Shown: piece after piece, positions 60,206 through 64,000 of the stretch | Position numbering within the stretch: the stretch's first letter is position 1 | How the letters are laid out: the number at the start of each line of letters is the position of its first letter | DNA from: Siphonodentalium dalli | Lineage: Eukaryota > Mollusca > Scaphopoda > Gadilida > Siphonodentaliidae | DNA length: 64,000 nucleotides | Assembly: GCA_032622095.1 (NCBI GenBank) | Contig: CP136064.1 | Coordinates: forward strand, 142,681,954 to 142,745,953 | Direction: 5' to 3' | The notes under the pieces: generated by a model | The model's input: only the letters and a program-made list of their open reading frames with translations | Told to the model about the DNA's origin: nothing | The model's database searches: none | Made by a program: the position numbers and the translations under genes

Positions 60206-60240
60206 CTGACCAACGCGCGAAGCGCGTTCAGTGGGTGTAC
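60205..60240. repeat. Hairpin CCCACTGA..ACGCGC / GCGCGTT..AGTGGG
   Basis: A GC-rich inverted repeat with GAA loop just after the LINE remnant. It could be a 3' stem-loop or a separate element end. Confidence 0.55.
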
Positions 60241-60904
60241 TATAATCGTAGGACTTATGCGTTTCTGCGGAATTGAACTAGTGCCTATGCGTTTCTGCTT
60301 GGCTGCACTGACGTTTGATCGCAAAATAAAATTATAACCATTATCAAAGCACACGTTTGGATAACACCGCCATAAACAGTGACATATTATGATGTTGAGC
60401 TCGTATCGTCAATAAAATTAGAGTTATGACTTATAAAACTAAGAATTACTGCTAAAGTATTTCTACCAATTAGGTCACTAGATTCGTGTTGAGCTGGAAC
60501 TTGAGAAATTTTAATTTCAACCAATTGAAATGCCGTTGAAAACCGAAGGGTTAAGCGATTATCGCAATAGGATATTGGAACACGTGTGCGTAACGTAACT
60601 ATCACAAGTATAACGTACTCTGATAAGTTATCGCCAAATTCGTGCTTCAAATAGTTTAAACATGTCATCTTCGGTTTTTTTTTGTTTTTTTTATGAAAAT
60701 GAATAATAAATGGTGTGATAAATATGTATAATATGTATATAACGACAAATAGAGTAAAATTAGACATTTCCCCTTGAAACTTAGGATTGGAAAGCCAGGT
60801 ACAAAAATTGGTGAAATATGAGTACGAACGTCAAAGTGTTCCCTGTGTATCGTGATAATTGCCAACCATGCGAAGCGAAGCCTCCATTGGTGATTATTTT
60901 ACGC

Positions 60905-61440
60905 TGGATTTTTATCATCGAAACAAATCAATTTCTTCCACCTAAAAGATAATTACGTGCTTAACCCTGCCGTTTTCGGAATATATAGGTATTCCACGCA
61001 GAAACACCTAGTCTCAGCTTGAATTTTTGAAAAATAACAGTTTTATCGACATAAATAGATTTGAATTGGACAATTCCATGTTAAAATTTATCATCGAAAA
61101 AAATTCAATTTCTTCCATCTAAAACATAATTACGCGATGGACTCTGTCATTTTAGGAACATATATGTATCCCACGCACATGCACCAAGTCTCAGCCTAAA
61201 GGTTTGAAAAAAGACAGTTTTATCGACATAAATCGATGTTAATGGTAAATTCCATGTTAAATTTTATCATTGAAAAAAATTCATTTCTTCCATCTAAAAC
61301 ATAATTACGTGCTGTACTCTGTCATTTTAGGAATATGTAGGTATCCCACCCACACACTCCAAGTCTCAGCTTAAAATTTTGAAAAATGACAGTTTTATCG
61401 ATATAAATCGATTTTAATGGCAAATGCGGTGTTAAATAAA
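60905..61440 (+). repeat. Three tandem units of about 176 bases
   Basis: Unit starts near 60913, 61089 and 61265 (TATCATCGAAA..). Shared blocks are AATTTCTTCCA, ACATAATTACG and AACAGTTTTATCGA. Units differ by 10-15% by eye, so they are not recent. Confidence 0.8.
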
Positions 61441-62099
61441 TTTTAGGGCCCTGCCAATGTTTTCTGAGCTGTTCTAAATTGGTCACTAGAGTTCATATTT
61501 GACCGGTTACACCTGATAATTATCCGACAGTACAGTCGCGTTACTTTATAGGTCAACATTGGTCATTATCACCCGACAAATTTATTTCGGTCTATCGTAT
61601 CAACCCCTATTTTCTCCCGCGTAGCCTGACTAAATGTCAACATTGGTCTTTATCACTCCACTAATTTGTATCGTTTCATCGGTATGAATTCCATATCCAA
61701 TTATCAACATATAACCAACCCAACCTCTAATCCCGGTCCAATTTATTTATTTCTTTCATCGGTATAGTCACGTTACGTAATATTTTATCATGTGATACTT
61801 GTACTTATTTGTCTATGGTATTACTATAGTATACCGTATACGTATATCAATTGCTATTCCTTTCTATATAATCCTGGTGCTATCTATAGAGATAGATAAT
61901 TTCCGCTGCAGACAATATAAAACTGACGACATTTTGAAATGTAAGCAGGCTTCAAACTCATCTTATCCAAGAAAAACTCTGGTTACATAAGAAATTTGTG
62001 TATAAGGTGTATGCGCATTTGTCGCATTAAAAACAAAAGGTCCCAAGTCAAGGTCCAAATCCCCAACACACTCATGTGAGGTTTAACTCCATCCTCATA
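61441..62099. other. Non-coding stretch, nothing identified
   Basis: TTGGTCATTATCACC-like phrases repeat loosely near 61560-61650. No gene seen. Confidence 0.3.
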
Positions 62100-62228
62100 C
62101 AGTAATGTCCAAAGTAATTGACCACTTAACCACAGCATAATTATTGGTAATTTGTCAGGATTTTAAATGCTGAAAAAATACCCATAATTCTGCTGTGGTT
62201 AAGTGGTCAATTACTTTGGGCATTACTG
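62100..62228. mobile_element. Mariner-like palindromic MITE, copy 1
   Basis: 129 bases with ends CAGTAATGTCCAAAGTAATT and the inverse complement CAGTAATGCCCAAAGTAATT, flanked by TA on both sides. CAGT ends and TA fit Tc1/mariner. Confidence 0.75.
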
Positions 62229-62274
62229 TAACCAATATAAGGATTTGAGGTGTAATAATAACTCAATCCTCATA

Positions 62275-62403
62275 CAGTAATGTACAAAGTAATTGACCAC
62301 TTAACCACAGCATAATAATGGGTAATTTGTCAGGATTTTAAATGCTGAAAAAATACCCATAATTCTGCTGTGGTTAAGTGGTCAATTACTTTGGGCATTA
62401 CTG
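62275..62403. mobile_element. Mariner-like palindromic MITE, copy 2
   Basis: The same length and ends as copy 1, 175 bases downstream. The 46-base spacer is repeated too, so the array arose by tandem duplication, not three insertions. Confidence 0.75.
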
Positions 62404-62449
62404 TAACCAATATAAGGATTTGAGGTGTAATGATAACTCAATCCTCGTA

Positions 62450-62578
62450 CAGTAATGTCCAAAGTAATTGACCACTTAACCACAGCATAATTATTGGTAA
62501 TTTTTCAGGATTTTAAATCCTGAAAAATTACCAATAATTCTGATGTGGTTAAGTGGTCAATTACTTTGGGCATTACTG
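62450..62578. mobile_element. Mariner-like palindromic MITE, copy 3
   Basis: The centre reads CAGGATTTTAAATCCTG, so this copy is an almost perfect palindrome, unlike copies 1 and 2 (AGGATTTTAAATGCTG). Confidence 0.75.
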
Positions 62579-62652
62579 TAACCAATATAAGGATATGAGG
62601 TTTAATTAGAACTTCATCCACATAACTAATAATTATGTGTGAAAATTAAACC

Positions 62653-62671
62653 AAAAAAAAAAAAAAAAAAA
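62653..62671 (+). repeat. A19 tract
   Basis: A homopolymer of 19 A. It may mark an old poly(A) insertion, but no element was recognised upstream. Confidence 0.6.
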
Positions 62672-62949
62672 TGATGGCGTCCAATATGGACTGCCTAATT
62701 CTGCTCCAAAACATGTATATTTAATATATGGTTGTTTATTGGGGAAAACCGATTATTTCAATAATATTTTCATTAACTGGGATCCAAAACCCGACTTACG
62801 GGAGCGCGCTTCATGCGCGACTGTATCTTAAGCATATGTGCATATTTAATGAGCCAACAATTGGAATCCCAATAGAGAAGATTGGCACGTCGCCCTTGCG
62901 CATAGACATCATTGATGATCTCTATGGGAATCAAAATTGACATTTAATA

Positions 62950-63370
62950 GACAATTTTGATTAACCGCAATAACTTAAGGAATCTCTAATTTCGCTTAAG
63001 CCCAATGAGAATGCAATAAGACATTCCTTATTATGCTTAACCGCAATTACTTCCCATTCCACTTAAACACAATTAATATATCTCTCATTAGATCACCCTT
63101 CTGCAAATAGTAGAATAATCCTATATTTGTTCCACCCATTGTGCCATGGAGAATGGAGATGAACTACACCATCTGTATTATAAGGAGTTTATGTACTATA
63201 TATAATATATTATTCTTTAATAAGATATTCATTATTAGGCTTTATCAGCGAAATTTGAATATTCTTCATTGCGCTTAAGCGCAATTAAATATTCCCTTAT
63301 TGCGCTTAAGCACAATAGAGATTCCCTTATTGAGCTTATAAGCGCAATAAGGAATATCCCTTATTGTGCT
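62950..63370. repeat. Cluster of CGCTTAAGCG palindromes
   Basis: ATTCCCTTATTGCGCTTAAG and its complement recur about ten times with changes (63274-63370 densest; also 62965-63060). It has nested inverted repeats of a MITE-like type. No ends defined. Confidence 0.6.
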
Positions 63371-63448
63371 TAAGCACAAGTAGCTCTTCTTGCTCTTAAT
63401 TAAAAAAACCAGTTATAATTGTATTGTAACTATTGGTTTGTCCTTTAA

Positions 63449-63917
63449 AGGTACTCAATCCGAAAAGAGGGTCCCCATCTCAACAGATTCCAACAACAAC
63501 AATCCGATCAGAGGGTCCTATATTACTATTTCTTTGGCTTTGGGGGTAAAATATATTTGATTCGAGTCGAGGAAACCATCAAACAAAGCTCAGAGTTATT
63601 AGATATTGATTTTTGAAATTTGTTAATTGCTCGAGATGAGTACTAATAACTGCCGTCAATTTGGTAACCTGCTCGAGATTTTACGCCAAAACTCTATTCA
63701 AACAGACAAGGATGGATAACTATATAATCAGGGTACGTAATTTGAATGTCTTCTGGGCCAGAAAGAATTCCCGATAATGAAAAATAATAGATTTCTAAAA
63801 TCGATATCTAACAAATCTGAGCTTTGATGGGTGACTTCCTCGACTCGAATCAAATATTTTTGACCCCCGAAGCCATTGAAATAGTAATTGAGATGAGTTT
63901 TATCAGATTGAGTACCT
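63449..63917. mobile_element. Kolobok-type MITE, complete, TTAA target duplication
   Basis: TTAA at 63445-63448 and 63918-63921. Ends AGGTACTCAATCCGA and its complement. The left arm contains both subtype starts (GAGGGTCCCCATC and GATCAGAGGGTCCTAT), suggesting a recombinant between the 16582-type and 56034-type MITEs. The ORF at 63728-63943 is coincidental. Confidence 0.75.
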
Positions 63918-64000
63918 TTAATATTTCCATACATCATGCCCACATATATTATAAAAGAATAGTACTATTATTATGCTCGTAGTAGTTAATACCACCTTAC

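Overview
This 64-kb window looks like repeat-dense nuclear DNA from an invertebrate animal. A lophotrochozoan, perhaps a mollusc, is my best guess, but no gene here fixes the taxon. The signs are AT-rich DNA, eukaryotic TATA and AATAAA signals, GT-AG intron borders, and several non-LTR retrotransposon families beside hAT, Kolobok-type, mariner-type and Penelope-like remnants. No rRNA, tRNA, operon or CRISPR array was seen. The only gene that looks intact is an intronless ORF at 306-818 with two PC4-like (RNA polymerase II coactivator p15) domains, a TATA box and a poly(A) signal.

Region 1, about 1.25-15.1 kb, is a nest of insertions. The host element is a long two-ORF LINE on the + strand (LINE-A). 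A hAT element with an 8-bp target-site duplication (TSD) sits in its endonuclease domain. A second, 5'-truncated LINE (LINE-C) with a 13-bp TSD sits further along the same ORF. A third, minus-strand 5'-truncated LINE (LINE-B) lies inside the hAT. LINE-B is flanked by direct copies of about 1.43 kb of the target (2130-3572 and 7067-8494), whose inner edges coincide with the two ends of LINE-B. It therefore looks like a retrotransposition with a kilobase-long TSD. LINE-B keeps a 770-codon open frame but has lost, in frame, RT motif A with its catalytic aspartate.

Region 2, 15.1-25.1 kb, holds fold-back elements, a Kolobok-type MITE with TTAA TSDs, short tandem repeats, another 5'-truncated LINE and an L1-like ORF1 remnant. 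Region 3, 25.1-30.1 kb, is a second LINE-A copy on the minus strand, 5'-truncated inside ORF1 and broken by frameshifts and a nonsense codon.

Region 4, 30.1-52.5 kb, is a 22-kb array of related non-coding units (here R1, R2, R3, R4). Most units open with a palindromic hairpin TATACTTC...GAAGTATA whose stem covaries between subfamilies. R1 repeats at about 1.39 kb, R2 at 3.51 kb and R3 at 1.73 kb; R3 and R4 form a higher-order repeat. Neighbouring copies are nearly identical, so recent unequal exchange or an assembly artefact must be considered.

Region 5, 52.5-64 kb, holds another LINE (LINE-D) split at its YADD motif by a small hAT-type element, a Penelope-like RT remnant, two Kolobok-type MITEs, a 176-bp tandem repeat, three head-to-tail copies of a mariner-like palindromic MITE, and a worn LINE C-terminus. 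Nearly all coding-like sequence in the window is transposon-derived.
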